A stretch of DNA of 18,835 nucleotides from CALFMR01 sp035550595 (lineage in GTDB: Bacteria; Acidobacteriota; Vicinamibacteria; Vicinamibacterales; SCN-69-37): NCBI GenBank assembly GCA_035550595.1, contig DASZOV010000143.1, forward strand, positions 1 through 18,835. The letters are read 5' to 3'. A program made the translations under genes and the position numbers. Numbering within the stretch: position 1 is the first letter of the stretch; every line of letters starts with the position of its first letter. The notes under the pieces are model-generated. The model made no database searches, was not told where the DNA came from, and worked only from the letters and a program-made list of their open reading frames with translations. Below, one piece after another: positions 7,417 to 16,728 of this stretch.

Positions 7417-9151
7417 GCCTGCTGTCGTCGCTCACCAACCGCATCTTCCTCGCGAGCGCACTGCTCGTCGTCGCCGCGATGGGCGTCGTCATCTACCGCG
7501 TGAACGTCACGGTCGCGGCGCAGGCCGAAGGCGATCTCAATGCCGGACTCGACGAATCAGCAGCGCTCGTCGAACGTTTCAACCGGACCGCCTTCCAGGA
7601 CTTCGTCGTCAAGGGCCAGCTCATCGCCGACCTGCCGCGGCTTCAGGGCGCGGCGGCGACAGGCGATCCGCCGACGGTCGGTCCGGTCGCGAAGGACTAT
7701 CAGACGCGGCTCGGCGCGGACCTCTTCGTCGTCATCGGCCGCGGCGATCGCGTGCTGGCGCGCGAGGGACGCGTGCCGATGAGCGATGCGGACATCGCGG
7801 CGCTTCTCGCCGCGTGCCGCGCGAGCGCGGACGGCACGACGTTCCAGCCGTTTCCAGGCGGCCTGCTGCACGTGGCCGCCATCCCGATGGAAGCCGCCGC
7901 GCCCGCGACGCTCATCGTCGGCGTGAGCCTGGATCGCGAAGCCGCCATGACGCTGAAGGCCGCGACCAACAGCGAGGTCGTCTTCGTGGCGGGATCGCGC
8001 GTCGTCGCTTCGTCGCTCGACCCGGACCGCACGCGCGCGCTCGCGCCCGTCGGCAGTCGGACGGGCGCGTTCACCGTGCCGATTGGCGACGAGATCTACA
8101 TCGGCCGCGTGCAGCCGCTCGGACCACCCGGCGCATCGGGCGCGCCGGTGGCGCTCGTGCTGCGGTCGCGCACTGAACATCTGCGCTTCCTGCCGCACCT
8201 GCACTGGCAGATCGCTCTCACGGGACTCGCCGCCGTGCTGATTGCGACGGTCGCCGGCTACCTCGTCGCGCGCACGGTCACGCGACCGCTGCGCGCGCTC
8301 ACGGGCGCCATGCGCGACATGGCGGCCACGGGCGATCTCGCCCGCACGCTCCCGACGCTCGGCCGGTGGGACGACGAGGACGTGCGGCTCGTGGCGACGA
8401 CGTTCCATCAGCTCACGAGCGCGCTCGATCGCTTCCAGCGCGAGGCCGCGATGCGTGAACGGTTGTCGTCGCTCGGCCGGCTGTCGACGGTCGTCGCGCA
8501 CGAAATTCGCAATCCGCTCATGATCATCAAGTCGGCCGTGCGCGGTCTGCGGCGTCACGGCGCGCCCGAGGTCACGGCCGCGGCCGCGAGCGTCGACGAA
8601 GAAGTCGCGCGCCTCAACCGCGTCGTCACCGGCGTGCTGGACTTCGCGCGGCCGATCCGATTCGACCTGGCGCCGGTCGACCCGCGCGAGATCTGCCGTG
8701 AAGCGGTCCGCGCCGCGCTCGCCGCCGCGCCCGACGTCCTCATCGATCCGCCGAACATCTCATCCGACGCGCCCGCCGAGGTCGTCACCGACGCCGAGCG
8801 CGTGCGTGCCGTGCTCGTCAACGTCCTGCACAACGCACAGCAGGCCGTACGTGCGCGCGCGGACCGGCCGACGGATCTTCCGCCCGTGCGCGTGCAGTGC
8901 CGGAAGGCCGCGTCGGGCCGATGGGCGATCGACGTCTCGGACCGTGGAACGGGAATTGCTCCGGAAGACCGCGCGCGCCTGTTCGAGCCGTTTTTCACGA
9001 CGCATCGCGGCGGCTCCGGCCTGGGGCTCGCCATTGCCCGAAACATCGTCGAGGGCCTGGGCGGCGCGGTGACCATCGACAGCCAGCCTGGCGACGGCAC
9101 GACGGTCCACATCGAGCTGCCGGAACGCACGACGCCAGCGGAGGCCCACGC

Positions 9152-9155
<4 letters not shown>
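7413..9155 (+). CDS. Membrane sensor histidine kinase (periplasmic sensor, HAMP, HisKA, HATPase_c)
   Basis: The 580-residue kinase is a canonical inner-membrane sensor. TM1 spans about 11-30, the periplasmic domain about 31-265 (its alpha-beta pattern resembles Cache-type sensors), and TM2 about 266-286. A HAMP linker follows to about 340, then the H-box VVAHEIRNPLM with His363. The ATPase domain has N-box NVLHNAQQAV (470-479), DRGTGI (510-515), FEPFFTT (524-530) and GGSGLGLA (533-540), all intact. The kinase should autophosphorylate and pass phosphate to the regulator encoded next. The start is ATG 7413, which overlaps the TGA of the cupredoxin gene. An earlier in-frame start would run inside that gene and give no membrane topology. 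The stop overlaps the next ATG. The stimulus is unknown; the co-encoded barrel and copper-type proteins are the obvious candidates for input or output. Confidence 0.93.
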
Positions 9156-10528
<1,373 letters not shown>

Positions 10529-10532
10529 AGGG

Positions 10533-10578
10533 CAACTTCGAACTTAGAACTGCGGACGGCGAACCGTGAACTGCGACC
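10533..10578. repeat. Period-7 array, locus 2
   Basis: It starts 5 nt after the regulator stop. AAC, or the variant GAC, recurs at 10534, 10541, 10548, 10555, 10562, 10569 and about 10576, a strict 7-nt period with consensus GAACTTC decaying to GAACTGC and GAACCGT. No GCGCC-N3-GGCGC hairpin accompanies this copy. Confidence 0.75.
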
Positions 10579-10673
10579 ATCTTCGCCAAGGCTGCGGCGG
10601 TTTGCCGAAAGCTCGCGCGAAGGCACACTTCGAACGGACGAGGGCCTTCAGCGCGCTTCTGGATTCACGGAGA

Positions 10674-10689
10674 ACGTAAGCACTTACGT
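10674..10689. other. Inverted repeat ACGTAAG-CA-CTTACGT
   Basis: Perfect 7-bp arms are separated by 2 bp, and a third half-like sequence (GCGTAAGC) follows at about 10693. The loop is too short for an RNA hairpin, so a protein-binding dyad is possible. It lies 145 bp after the regulator gene with no gene start nearby. The rest of 10579-10794 shows no gene or recognisable element. Confidence 0.35.
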
Positions 10690-10794
10690 GCAGCGTAAGC
10701 GGGGGCAGCCTTGCTCGCCCGTTCAGCGCGCTTCTCCGTCGCGAGCTTCGCGGACTTTTCTTGGCGCGACTCGGCACCCTCGCCACGCTCAGAG

Positions 10795-10890
10795 GCCATT
10801 TTCTTTGCAGTGCGCTGGGGCCCCACCCCCAGCGCTACGGCGCTTCGCCGCCCTCGCTACGCTCGGGGGCCCGCGGTGTCATCTTCTTTT
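10795..10890. repeat. Hairpin-repeat copy, locus 2a
   Basis: This is the same element as at 3724-3990. Entry GCCATTTTCTTTGCAGT is followed by a 24-nt hairpin at 10812-10835 with arms GCGCTGGGG and CCCCAGCGC around loop CCCCAC. Then come TACGGCGCTTCGCC and CCCTCGCTACGCTCGGGGG, and the copy closes on GTCATCTTCTTTT. Compared with copies whose arms are GGCGCGGGG/CCCCGCGCC, both sides of the stem have changed together. Confidence 0.85.
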
Positions 10891-10892
10891 GA

Positions 10893-11165
10893 CGCCGCAA
10901 ATCTCGCGGCATCACCCTTGCTGTCATGTGCGACGTTGCGACCGCGGCCGCGCGAGCTTCTGGACGGCGCGAGGCGGTAGTGCGTCTGAGTGGATTGGGG
11001 GACCGATGCGGCCCCGGCTTTCGGTGCCGTTAGCCGGGCTGTCGGAACGATCCGCGAGGCGCCGTTCCCCGCGCCTCGCGCCCTCCAGGCGCTCGCGACG
11101 GACCGCGGTCGCAATACGGACGCGGCAGTTCTCCTCCTGTCGCGTCCGTCCGTCGCGCGACGGTG
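10893..11165. other. Non-coding island dense in strong inverted repeats
   Basis: The segment lies between two copies of the hairpin repeat and encodes no convincing protein. It contains in order: GCCGC/GCGGC (10894-10910); CCCGGCT/AGCCGGG (11013-11038); a 10-bp stem CGCGAGGCGC/GCGCCTCGCG with 8-nt loop (11053-11080); the palindrome GACCGCGGTC (11101-11110); a 13-bp stem with one G-T pair, ACGGACGCGGCAG/CTGTCGCGTCCGT, loop TTCTCCTC (11116-11149); and the 12-bp palindrome CGTCGCGCGACG (11151-11162). No U-tract follows, so these are not ordinary terminators. It could be a structured RNA, the interior of a small mobile element, or decayed DNA. I do not recognise it. Confidence 0.5.
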
Positions 11166-11167
11166 AA

Positions 11168-11330
11168 GTCATCTTCTTTGCAATGGCGCGGGCCCCACCC
11201 CCGCGCCTACGCGCTTCGCCCCCTCGCTACGCTCGCCTGTCATCTTCTTTTGCAGTGCGTTGGGGCCCCACCCCCAGCGCTACGCGCTTCGCCGCCCTCG
11301 CTTCGCTCGGGGGCTCGCGGGGTCATCATT
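11168..11330. repeat. Hairpin-repeat pair in tandem, locus 2b
   Basis: Two head-to-tail units start at 11168 and 11239, each opening GTCATCTTCTTT. The first hairpin (11185-11207) has arms GGCGCGGG and CCCGCGCC. The second (11257-11280) has arms GCGTTGGGG and CCCCAGCGC, with one G-T pair keeping the stem. Both are followed by TACGCGCTTCGCC and a CTCGCTACGCTCG-like stretch. The copy closes on GTCATCATTTTA. Confidence 0.85.
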
Positions 11331-11343
11331 TTATTTAGAGCAT

Positions 11344-11420
11344 GTTTCAAAACCAAAAAGACGCGCCGACGGCGCCCCATTCATTCGAAGTTCGCAGTTC
11401 GAAGTTCGAAGTTTTGAAAC
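11344..11420. repeat. Inverted-repeat-bracketed GC hairpin plus period-7 array, locus 3
   Basis: GTTTCAAAAC (11344-11353) and its exact complement GTTTTGAAAC (11411-11420) enclose a hairpin GCGCC-GAC-GGCGC (11363-11375). They also enclose four heptamers with AGTT at 11389, 11396, 11403 and 11410, exactly 7 nt apart (GAAGTTC, GCAGTTC, GAAGTTC, GAAGTTT). It starts 7 bp beyond the stop of the hydrolase gene (minus strand), so it could form the 3' end of that transcript. Confidence 0.75.
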
Positions 11421-11426
11421 GCACTC

Positions 11427-12140
11427 TTAGTCGGCCGTTTCGCCCGGCTGCAGCTCGAGCACTTCGATGTCCGCTCGGCCGATGGCGGCGAGATGCTCCC
11501 GCAGCGCGTCGGGCGTGCCGGTGAGCAGCGGGAACGTGCCCCAGTGCATGGGCACGACCTGGCGCACGCCGAGCCATGAGGCCGCGATCGCGGCCGTGTC
11601 TGGCCCCATCGTGTAGACGTCGCCAATCGGCAGGAACGCGATCGCGGGCGCGTACAGCTCCGCGATGATCTTCATGTCGCCGAAGAGTCCCGTGTCGCCC
11701 GCGAAGTACAGCACCGGCGCGCCGGGCGCGCGGATGATGAAGCCGGCCGGACTGCCGAGATAGACCGTCCCGCTCGCGTCGCGAATCGACGCGCTGTGCG
11801 TGGCCATCGTCATCGTGATCGTCACGTTGGCGACCGTGCGCGTCCCGCCGATCCCCATGTCGTGAATGCCCTGCATCCCGCGCTCGGTCATGTACTCGCC
11901 GAGCTCGAAGCCGCACACGACGGGTGCGCCCGTTGCTCGGACGACGGCCTCGAGGTCGGTCATGTGATCGGAATGGCCGTGCGAGACGAGCACGAGGTCA
12001 ATCGGCGCGAGCGACTCCGGGTTGGCGAACGCCGGTGGACATCGCGGATTGCCAAGCCAGGGATCGAGGAGCAGGCGCTGCCCGGATGGAAGACGGAGGA
12101 GAAAAACAGAGTGGCCGAGCCAGGTAATCGAGAGTGACAT
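11427..12140 (-). CDS. UPF0173-type metal-dependent hydrolase (metallo-beta-lactamase fold)
   Basis: The protein has 237 residues and no signal peptide. It opens ITWLGHSVFLL, typical of the YtkL/UPF0173 branch. The metal site is complete: HGHSDH at 54-59, His115 in TMATHSASI, Asp149 in YFAGDTGLFGD and His199 in VVPMHWGTFP. Family members bind two metal ions and hydrolyse an unknown substrate in the cytoplasm. DVYTMGPDTAAIAASWLG near 174-191 is the usual family segment. The start is ATG 12138-12140, divergent from lipA with only 55 bp between the two starts, so their promoters must be close or overlapping. Its stop abuts a bracketed period-7 repeat. Family membership is firm; the biological role is not known. 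Confidence 0.92.
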   Translation of the reverse strand: MSLSITWLGHSVFLLRLPSGQRLLLDPWLGNPRCPPAFANPESLAPIDLVLVSHGHSDHMTDLEAVVRATGAPVVCGFELGEYMTERGMQGIHDMGIGGTRTVANVTITMTMATHSASIRDASGTVYLGSPAGFIIRAPGAPVLYFAGDTGLFGDMKIIAELYAPAIAFLPIGDVYTMGPDTAAIAASWLGVRQVVPMHWGTFPLLTGTPDALREHLAAIGRADIEVLELQPGETAD

Positions 12141-12195
12141 GGCGATAGGGGGCGGCCGGCGGACGACGGGGCCGCTGCCAGATAATATAGAACCG
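12141..12195. promoter_or_regulatory. Divergent promoter spacer between the hydrolase gene and lipA
   Basis: Only 55 bp separate the two starts. GATAAT (12181-12186) resembles a -10 box for lipA. If it is used, transcription would begin within a few bases of the lipA ATG at 12196 and the mRNA would have almost no leader. There is also no Shine-Dalgarno before that ATG. No matching -35 is evident, so this remains a weak call. Confidence 0.35.
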
Positions 12196-13122
12196 ATGCC
12201 CGTCGTCGCTCCGGTTCAGTTCATCCGCGGCCGCCGTGTGAAGGACGCCGTCCTGTCGCCGGAACGCAAGCCCGACTGGCTGAAGGTCCGCGCGCCCGGC
12301 TCGCCCGGCTATCTGCGCCTGCGCGGCCTGATGCGCGAACTCGGTCTGCACACCGTCTGCGAAGAAGCGCAGTGCCCGAACATCGGCGAGTGCTGGCACC
12401 ACGGCACGGCGACGTTCATGATCATGGGCGACGTCTGCACCCGCGCGTGCGGCTACTGCAACGTCACCCACGGCGCACCGCGCACGCTCGATCCCGACGA
12501 GCCCGATCGGCTGGCCCGCGCGGTCGAAACCATGGCGCTCGCCTACGTCGTCGTCACCTCCGTCGATCGCGACGACCTGACGGATTTCGGCGCCGGTGTC
12601 TTCGCCGCCACCGTGCGCGCCATCAAAGCGCGGCGGCCGGAGTGCCGCGTCGAAGTGCTCATCCCGGATTTCCAGGGCAACGAGCGCGCGCTCGGCATCG
12701 TGCTCGATGCGCGGCCGGACGTGCTCAACCACAACATCGAGACCGTGCCGCGGCTCTATCGTGTCGCGCGGCCGGGCGGACGCTATCCGCGCGCGATCGA
12801 ACTGCTCGACCGCGCCCGCCGCGCCGCGCCGGACATTCCCACCAAGACGGGGTTGATGGTGGGGCTCGGCGAAACGATGGATGAAGTCTTCGAGGTGCTG
12901 CGGGATCTGCGCGAGGTCGACTGCCAGATCCTGACCGTCGGCCAGTACCTCCGGCCGTCGCTCGCGCACCTGCCGATGGCGCGCTACTACACGCCCGAGG
13001 AGTTCCGCGAGATCAAACACGTGGCGCTCGACCTCGGCTTCGGCCACGTCGAGTCGGGACCGCTCGTCCGCTCCTCGTATCACGCGCACGAACAGGCCGA
13101 TCACTACGCCGCGCGAACGTAG
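12196..13122 (+). CDS. lipA: Lipoyl synthase
   Basis: LipA is a radical-SAM enzyme that inserts two sulfurs into protein-bound octanoyl groups to make lipoyl cofactors. The 308-residue protein has the auxiliary-cluster cysteines Cys55, Cys60 and Cys66 (CEEAQCPNIGEC). The radical-SAM triad is CTRACGYC (Cys81, Cys85, Cys88), and RSSYHA (292-297) supplies the serine that ligates the auxiliary cluster. LNHNIETVPRLY and TKTGLMVGLGE are standard LipA blocks. The start is ATG 12196, where MPVVAPVQFI fits the family's N-terminus; the open frame continues upstream but overlaps the divergent gene. The uracil-DNA glycosylase gene begins 7 bp after its stop. Its likely substrate is the lipoyl domain of the E2 encoded at 15357-16691. 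No lipB is seen in the window. Confidence 0.97.
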   Translation: MPVVAPVQFIRGRRVKDAVLSPERKPDWLKVRAPGSPGYLRLRGLMRELGLHTVCEEAQCPNIGECWHHGTATFMIMGDVCTRACGYCNVTHGAPRTLDPDEPDRLARAVETMALAYVVVTSVDRDDLTDFGAGVFAATVRAIKARRPECRVEVLIPDFQGNERALGIVLDARPDVLNHNIETVPRLYRVARPGGRYPRAIELLDRARRAAPDIPTKTGLMVGLGETMDEVFEVLRDLREVDCQILTVGQYLRPSLAHLPMARYYTPEEFREIKHVALDLGFGHVESGPLVRSSYHAHEQADHYAART

Positions 13123-13129
13123 CCCCCGC

Positions 13130-13831
13130 GTGGCCACTGTTCAGCTCCCATCGGCGCTCGCCGCCGCGCGCGAGGCCATCGTCACGTGCGAGCGCTGTCC
13201 GCGACTGCGCACGTATTGCCAGCGCATCGGACGTGAGAAGCGCGCAGCCTATCGCGACGACACGTATTGGGCGCGGCCCGTGCCTGGCTTCGGCGATCCC
13301 GATGCGCGCATCGTGCTCGTCGGCCTAGCGCCAGCGGCGCATGGCGCGAATCGGACTGGCCGCATCTTCACGGGCGACGGGAATGGCGGTTCCGGCGATT
13401 TCCTGATGGCCGCACTCTACGCCAACGGCCTCTCGAACCTGCCTCATTCGCGATCGATTGACGACGGGCTCGCGCTCCACGACACGTGGGTCGCCTCGGC
13501 CGTGCGTTGCGCGCCGCCCGACAACAAACCGACGCCGCAGGAGATCCGCACGTGTCACGCGCATCTGCGCGCGGAGTTGGACGCGCTGCCGAACGCGCGC
13601 GTGTACGTCGCGCTCGGACGGCTCGCGTTCGATGCGTGCTGGCGGATTCTGGCCGACCGAGGAATTCGCGCCGCGCGCCGGCCCGTCTTCGAGCACGGCG
13701 GCGTCTATCGCCTGCCGGGCGCTCCCGTAGTGGTCGCGTCCTATCACCCGAGCCGGCAGAACACGCACACGGGCCGGTTGACGCCGGCCATGCTGCGCGC
13801 CGTATTCCGTCGCGCCAAAGCGCTCGCCTGA
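13130..13831 (+). CDS. Uracil-DNA glycosylase, iron-sulfur family 5 (UDGb) type
   Basis: The enzyme would remove uracil and other deaminated bases from DNA. The protein has 233 residues. Cys20 and Cys23 (TCERCPRL), Cys127 (AVRCAP) and Cys142 (TCHAH) are placed to hold the 4Fe-4S cluster of family 4/5 enzymes. The active-site block GLAPAAHGANRTGRIFTGD (65-83) has the AxAxHG character of family 5, without the Glu of family 4, and SYHPSRQNTHTG (204-215) is the second motif. The start is GTG 13130, 7 bp after the lipA stop, so it is probably co-transcribed with lipA. Its stop lies one base from the lpdA stop on the other strand, which leaves no room for a spacer terminator. The partnership with lipA seems positional, apart from both proteins using Fe-S clusters. 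Confidence 0.9.
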   Translation: MATVQLPSALAAAREAIVTCERCPRLRTYCQRIGREKRAAYRDDTYWARPVPGFGDPDARIVLVGLAPAAHGANRTGRIFTGDGNGGSGDFLMAALYANGLSNLPHSRSIDDGLALHDTWVASAVRCAPPDNKPTPQEIRTCHAHLRAELDALPNARVYVALGRLAFDACWRILADRGIRAARRPVFEHGGVYRLPGAPVVVASYHPSRQNTHTGRLTPAMLRAVFRRAKALA

Positions 13832-13832
13832 C

Positions 13833-15263
13833 CTACTTCTTCTTCGGGCGGTAGATGTGGACGGACTCGCCGAAGAACGCTTCGGCGGCTTCCATGAGCG
13901 TCTCCGACAGCGTCGGATGCGGATGAATGGTGAGCTTGAGATCGGTCGCGAGCGCGGCCATCTCGACGGCCAGCACGCCCTCCGCGATCAACTCGCCCGC
14001 GCCGGCGCCGACGATGCCCACGCCGAGCACGCGCTCGGTGTCGGGATCGATGACGAGCTTGGTCAACCCGTCCGGCCGATCGATCGCAATCGCGCGGCCG
14101 AGCGCGGCCCAGGGGAACTTGGCGATCTCGACCTTGCGTCCCTGCTTCTTCGCCTCGGCCTCGGTCAGGCCGCACCAGGCGACTTCAGGATCGGTGAAAA
14201 CGACGGCCGGAATCGCCTGCGGCTCGAACACGGCGTGATGGCCGAGCACGGCCTCGACCGCGACGAGCGCTTCGTGCGACGCCTTGTGCGCGAGCATCGG
14301 CTCGCCGACGACGTCGCCAATCGCGAAGATGTTCGGTTCAGCGGTCCGCATCGACGCGTCGACCGTGATGAACCCGCGGTCGCCGACCTTGACGGCCGTC
14401 TTGTCCAAGCCCGGGATGGCCGAGTTCGGCTTGCGGCCGACCGAGACGAGCACGCGGTCGAACGTCTGCGTCTTGTCCGCGTCGGCAAGGCCCTCGCCTT
14501 CGATCTTCACGGTGACGCCGTTCTTCCCGTCCTTCATCTCGACGACGCGCGCGTTGACGAGGATCTTGTGGAGCGTCTGCTCGAGCCGCTTGCCGAGGAC
14601 GGCGACCAGATCGCGATCCGCGCCGGGCAAGAGGCCGCCGGTCATCTCGACGACGGTCACCTTCGTGCCGAGCGCGGCGTAGACCGACCCGAGCTCCAGG
14701 CCGATGTAGCCGCCGCCGACGACGAGCAGCGACTTCGGCGTGTCGGGCAGATCGAGCGCGGCGGTCGAATCCATCACGCGCGGGCTGTCGAGCGACAGGC
14801 TCGGCACGGCCGCGGGACGCGATCCGGTCGCGATGATCGCGTGCTCGAACGTGAGCGTCTCGGTGCCGCCCTTGACGAGATCGATCGAAAGCGTCTTTGC
14901 GTCGACGAACGACGCGCGGCCCTGGATGTAGGTGATCTTGCGCTGCTTCGACAACTGGCCGAGCCCGCCGGTCAGCTTCTGGACGACGCCGTCCTTGAAG
15001 CTGCGCAGCTTCGCCAAGTCGATCTTCGGATCGGCGAACGAGACGCCCCAATTCGACGCGTGCTTCGCCTCGGCGATGAGCTTGGCGACGTGCAGCAGCG
15101 CCTTCGACGGAATGCAGCCTCGGAAGAGGCAGACGCCGCCGGGATTCGGCTCGTTGTCGACGAGCGCCACCTGCAGGCCGAGGTCCGCGGCATGAAACGC
15201 GGCCGCATAACCACCCGGGCCGCCACCAATCACGACGAGCTGCGAAGAAGAGGTTGTGGGCAT
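13833..15263 (-). CDS. lpdA: Dihydrolipoyl dehydrogenase (E3)
   Basis: E3 reoxidises dihydrolipoamide on E2 and passes electrons through FAD to NAD+. In the 476-residue protein the FAD-binding GGGPGGYAA lies near 13-21. The redox-active disulfide is Cys45-Cys50 in GGVCLFRGCIPSKALLH, and the NAD-binding GGGYIGLELG is in the middle. IFAIGDV is the second FAD contact and HPHPTLSE (447-454) holds the catalytic His449/Glu454 pair. The start is ATG 15261-15263. On its 5' side there is no normal Shine-Dalgarno; the initiation region consists of 7-nt repeats reading AGAAGCC and then AGAAGTTC just before the ATG. It is the last gene of the aceE-pdhC-lpdA cluster, 93 bp after pdhC. The same protein may also serve other 2-oxoacid dehydrogenases or glycine cleavage. 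Confidence 0.97.
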   Translation of the reverse strand: MPTTSSSQLVVIGGGPGGYAAAFHAADLGLQVALVDNEPNPGGVCLFRGCIPSKALLHVAKLIAEAKHASNWGVSFADPKIDLAKLRSFKDGVVQKLTGGLGQLSKQRKITYIQGRASFVDAKTLSIDLVKGGTETLTFEHAIIATGSRPAAVPSLSLDSPRVMDSTAALDLPDTPKSLLVVGGGYIGLELGSVYAALGTKVTVVEMTGGLLPGADRDLVAVLGKRLEQTLHKILVNARVVEMKDGKNGVTVKIEGEGLADADKTQTFDRVLVSVGRKPNSAIPGLDKTAVKVGDRGFITVDASMRTAEPNIFAIGDVVGEPMLAHKASHEALVAVEAVLGHHAVFEPQAIPAVVFTDPEVAWCGLTEAEAKKQGRKVEIAKFPWAALGRAIAIDRPDGLTKLVIDPDTERVLGVGIVGAGAGELIAEGVLAVEMAALATDLKLTIHPHPTLSETLMEAAEAFFGESVHIYRPKKK

Positions 15264-15266
15264 GAA

Positions 15267-15330
15267 CTTCTGGCTTCTGGCTTCTGGCTTCTAACTTCTG
15301 ACTTGCTTGACGAGGCGCCTGCGGCGCGTC
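15267..15330. repeat. Period-7 array plus GC hairpin, locus 4 (pdhC-lpdA spacer)
   Basis: Six heptamers have CTT at 15267, 15274, 15281, 15288, 15295 and 15302 (three of CTTCTGG, then CTTCTAA, CTTCTGA, CTTGCTT). The hairpin GCGCC-TGC-GGCGC follows at 15315-15327. The 19-mer at 15312-15330 is the exact reverse complement of 3100-3118. The array fills the leader of lpdA, ending 3 bp from its ATG, and separates it from pdhC. Confidence 0.85.
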
Positions 15331-15356
15331 GAAGGTTATTGATCGAGTGCCACCGT

Positions 15357-16691
15357 TCAGAGCTGCAGCGTCAGCGGCTGTTCGATGCCCTCTGCGACGA
15401 AGCGCAGGAACCGCGCCGCGTCGGCGCCGTCGATCACGCGGTGATCGTAGGAGAGCGACAACGGCAGCATCTGACAGGGCTCGAACTGGCCGTCACGCCA
15501 CACGGGCTCGAACGCGCCGCGCGAAACGCCCAGGATCGCGACTTCCGGCGGGTTGATGAGCGGCGTGAACGAGGTGCCGCCAATGCCGCCGAGATTGCTG
15601 ATGGTGAACACGCCGCCCGCCATGTCGTCGAGGCCGAGCTTCTTCTGCTGCGCCTTCTGCGAAAGGGCCGTCAGCTCGAGCGCGATCTCGGTGAGCGACT
15701 TGCGGTCGACGTCGCGCACGACCGGCACGAGCAGGCCGTTCGACGTATCGACGGCCACGCCGATGTGCCGGTACTTCTTCAGCACGATCGTGCCGTTGGC
15801 GCCGTCGAACGACGAAGCGAACTGCGGGAAACGATCGAGCGCGGCCGCGATGATCTTGAGGAGAACGACGGTGACCGTGAGCTTCGCCCCGGCCTTCTCG
15901 ACGCGCGCGCCGTAGGCCTTGCGGAACGTCTCGAGCGCGGTCATGTCCGCCTTGTCGTTCTGCGTGACGTGCGGCGCCTGCCAGGCGGCCGCGAGGTGCT
16001 CGGCCGTCTTGCGGCGGATGTTCGACATCGGCACCGCTTCGACCTCGCCCCACCGGCTGAAGTCGGGCAGCGGCTCGACGCGGGCGAAGCTGCCCACGGG
16101 ACCGCCGCCGCTCAGCAGATCCTTCACGTGCGACTTCACGTCCTGCTGGCCGATGCGGCCGCCGGGACCGGAGCCCGGCACCTGGCCGATGTCGACGCCG
16201 AGCTCGCGCGCGTAGCGGCGCACCGACGGTGCGGCAGGTACGAGCGTGGCGGAGGCGGAACCCACGCGCTCGACGGGCGCTGCGGAACGGGCACGCGCGA
16301 TGTCGACGACCGGCGCGGGCCGGCCGGCCGGCTTCGGTGCGGGCGCAGGCGTGGGCACGGGTGCCTCGGCAGCGGACGCCGGAGCAGGCACGGGCGCTTC
16401 GGCCGCAGCCGCGGGAGCCGGTGCAGGTTCGGCCTTGGGCGCTGCGGCGGATGCGGCCGCGTCCACGACGAGGACCGTCTGCCCCACCTTCACCTTCTCG
16501 CCGGCCTTGACGCGCACGTCGGTCACCTGGCCCGCGACGGTCGACGGCACTTCGATCGTGGCCTTGTCCGTCTCGAGCTCGAGCACGGGTTGATCCACCG
16601 CGACGCGATCGCCCGCCTTGACGAGCACGCGCACGACGTCACCCTTCTCGACGTTCTCCCCCAACTCCGGCAGCACAAACTCAGTCGCCAT
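15357..16691 (-). CDS. pdhC: Pyruvate dehydrogenase E2, dihydrolipoamide acetyltransferase
   Basis: E2 carries the acetyl group on lipoyl-lysine and transfers it to CoA. The protein has 444 residues. One lipoyl domain covers 1-78 with ELETDKATIEVPS (lipoylated Lys43). An Ala/Pro-rich flexible linker runs from about 78 to 150. A peripheral subunit-binding domain lies at about 153-190 (APSVRRYARELGVDIGQVPGSGPGGRI), and the catalytic domain ends SYDHRVIDGADAARFL with His417 and Asp421. Enterobacterial E2 has three lipoyl domains; this has one. The frame is open upstream to 16847, but the ATG at 16689-16691 is chosen because MATEFVLPELGENV is the exact start of the lipoyl domain and the upstream residues are low-complexity Arg-rich. 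It follows aceE by 37 bp. It could be aceF by the alternative naming. Confidence 0.95.
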   Translation of the reverse strand: MATEFVLPELGENVEKGDVVRVLVKAGDRVAVDQPVLELETDKATIEVPSTVAGQVTDVRVKAGEKVKVGQTVLVVDAAASAAAPKAEPAPAPAAAAEAPVPAPASAAEAPVPTPAPAPKPAGRPAPVVDIARARSAAPVERVGSASATLVPAAPSVRRYARELGVDIGQVPGSGPGGRIGQQDVKSHVKDLLSGGGPVGSFARVEPLPDFSRWGEVEAVPMSNIRRKTAEHLAAAWQAPHVTQNDKADMTALETFRKAYGARVEKAGAKLTVTVVLLKIIAAALDRFPQFASSFDGANGTIVLKKYRHIGVAVDTSNGLLVPVVRDVDRKSLTEIALELTALSQKAQQKKLGLDDMAGGVFTISNLGGIGGTSFTPLINPPEVAILGVSRGAFEPVWRDGQFEPCQMLPLSLSYDHRVIDGADAARFLRFVAEGIEQPLTLQL

Positions 16692-16728
16692 CAACACCCC
16701 ATCCTGCGGACCGCACCACTCACCATCG

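Noticed and set aside
10544..10786. Small minus-strand ORF of 80 codons
   Set aside because: Arg/Ser-rich composition, no start signal, overlaps a period-7 array; no recognisable domain.
11028..11036. GTTAGCC as an integron attC core site within the hairpin island
   Set aside because: It does not fit GTTRRRY at the last positions, and no partner core (RYYYAAC) or cassette gene or integrase is seen.
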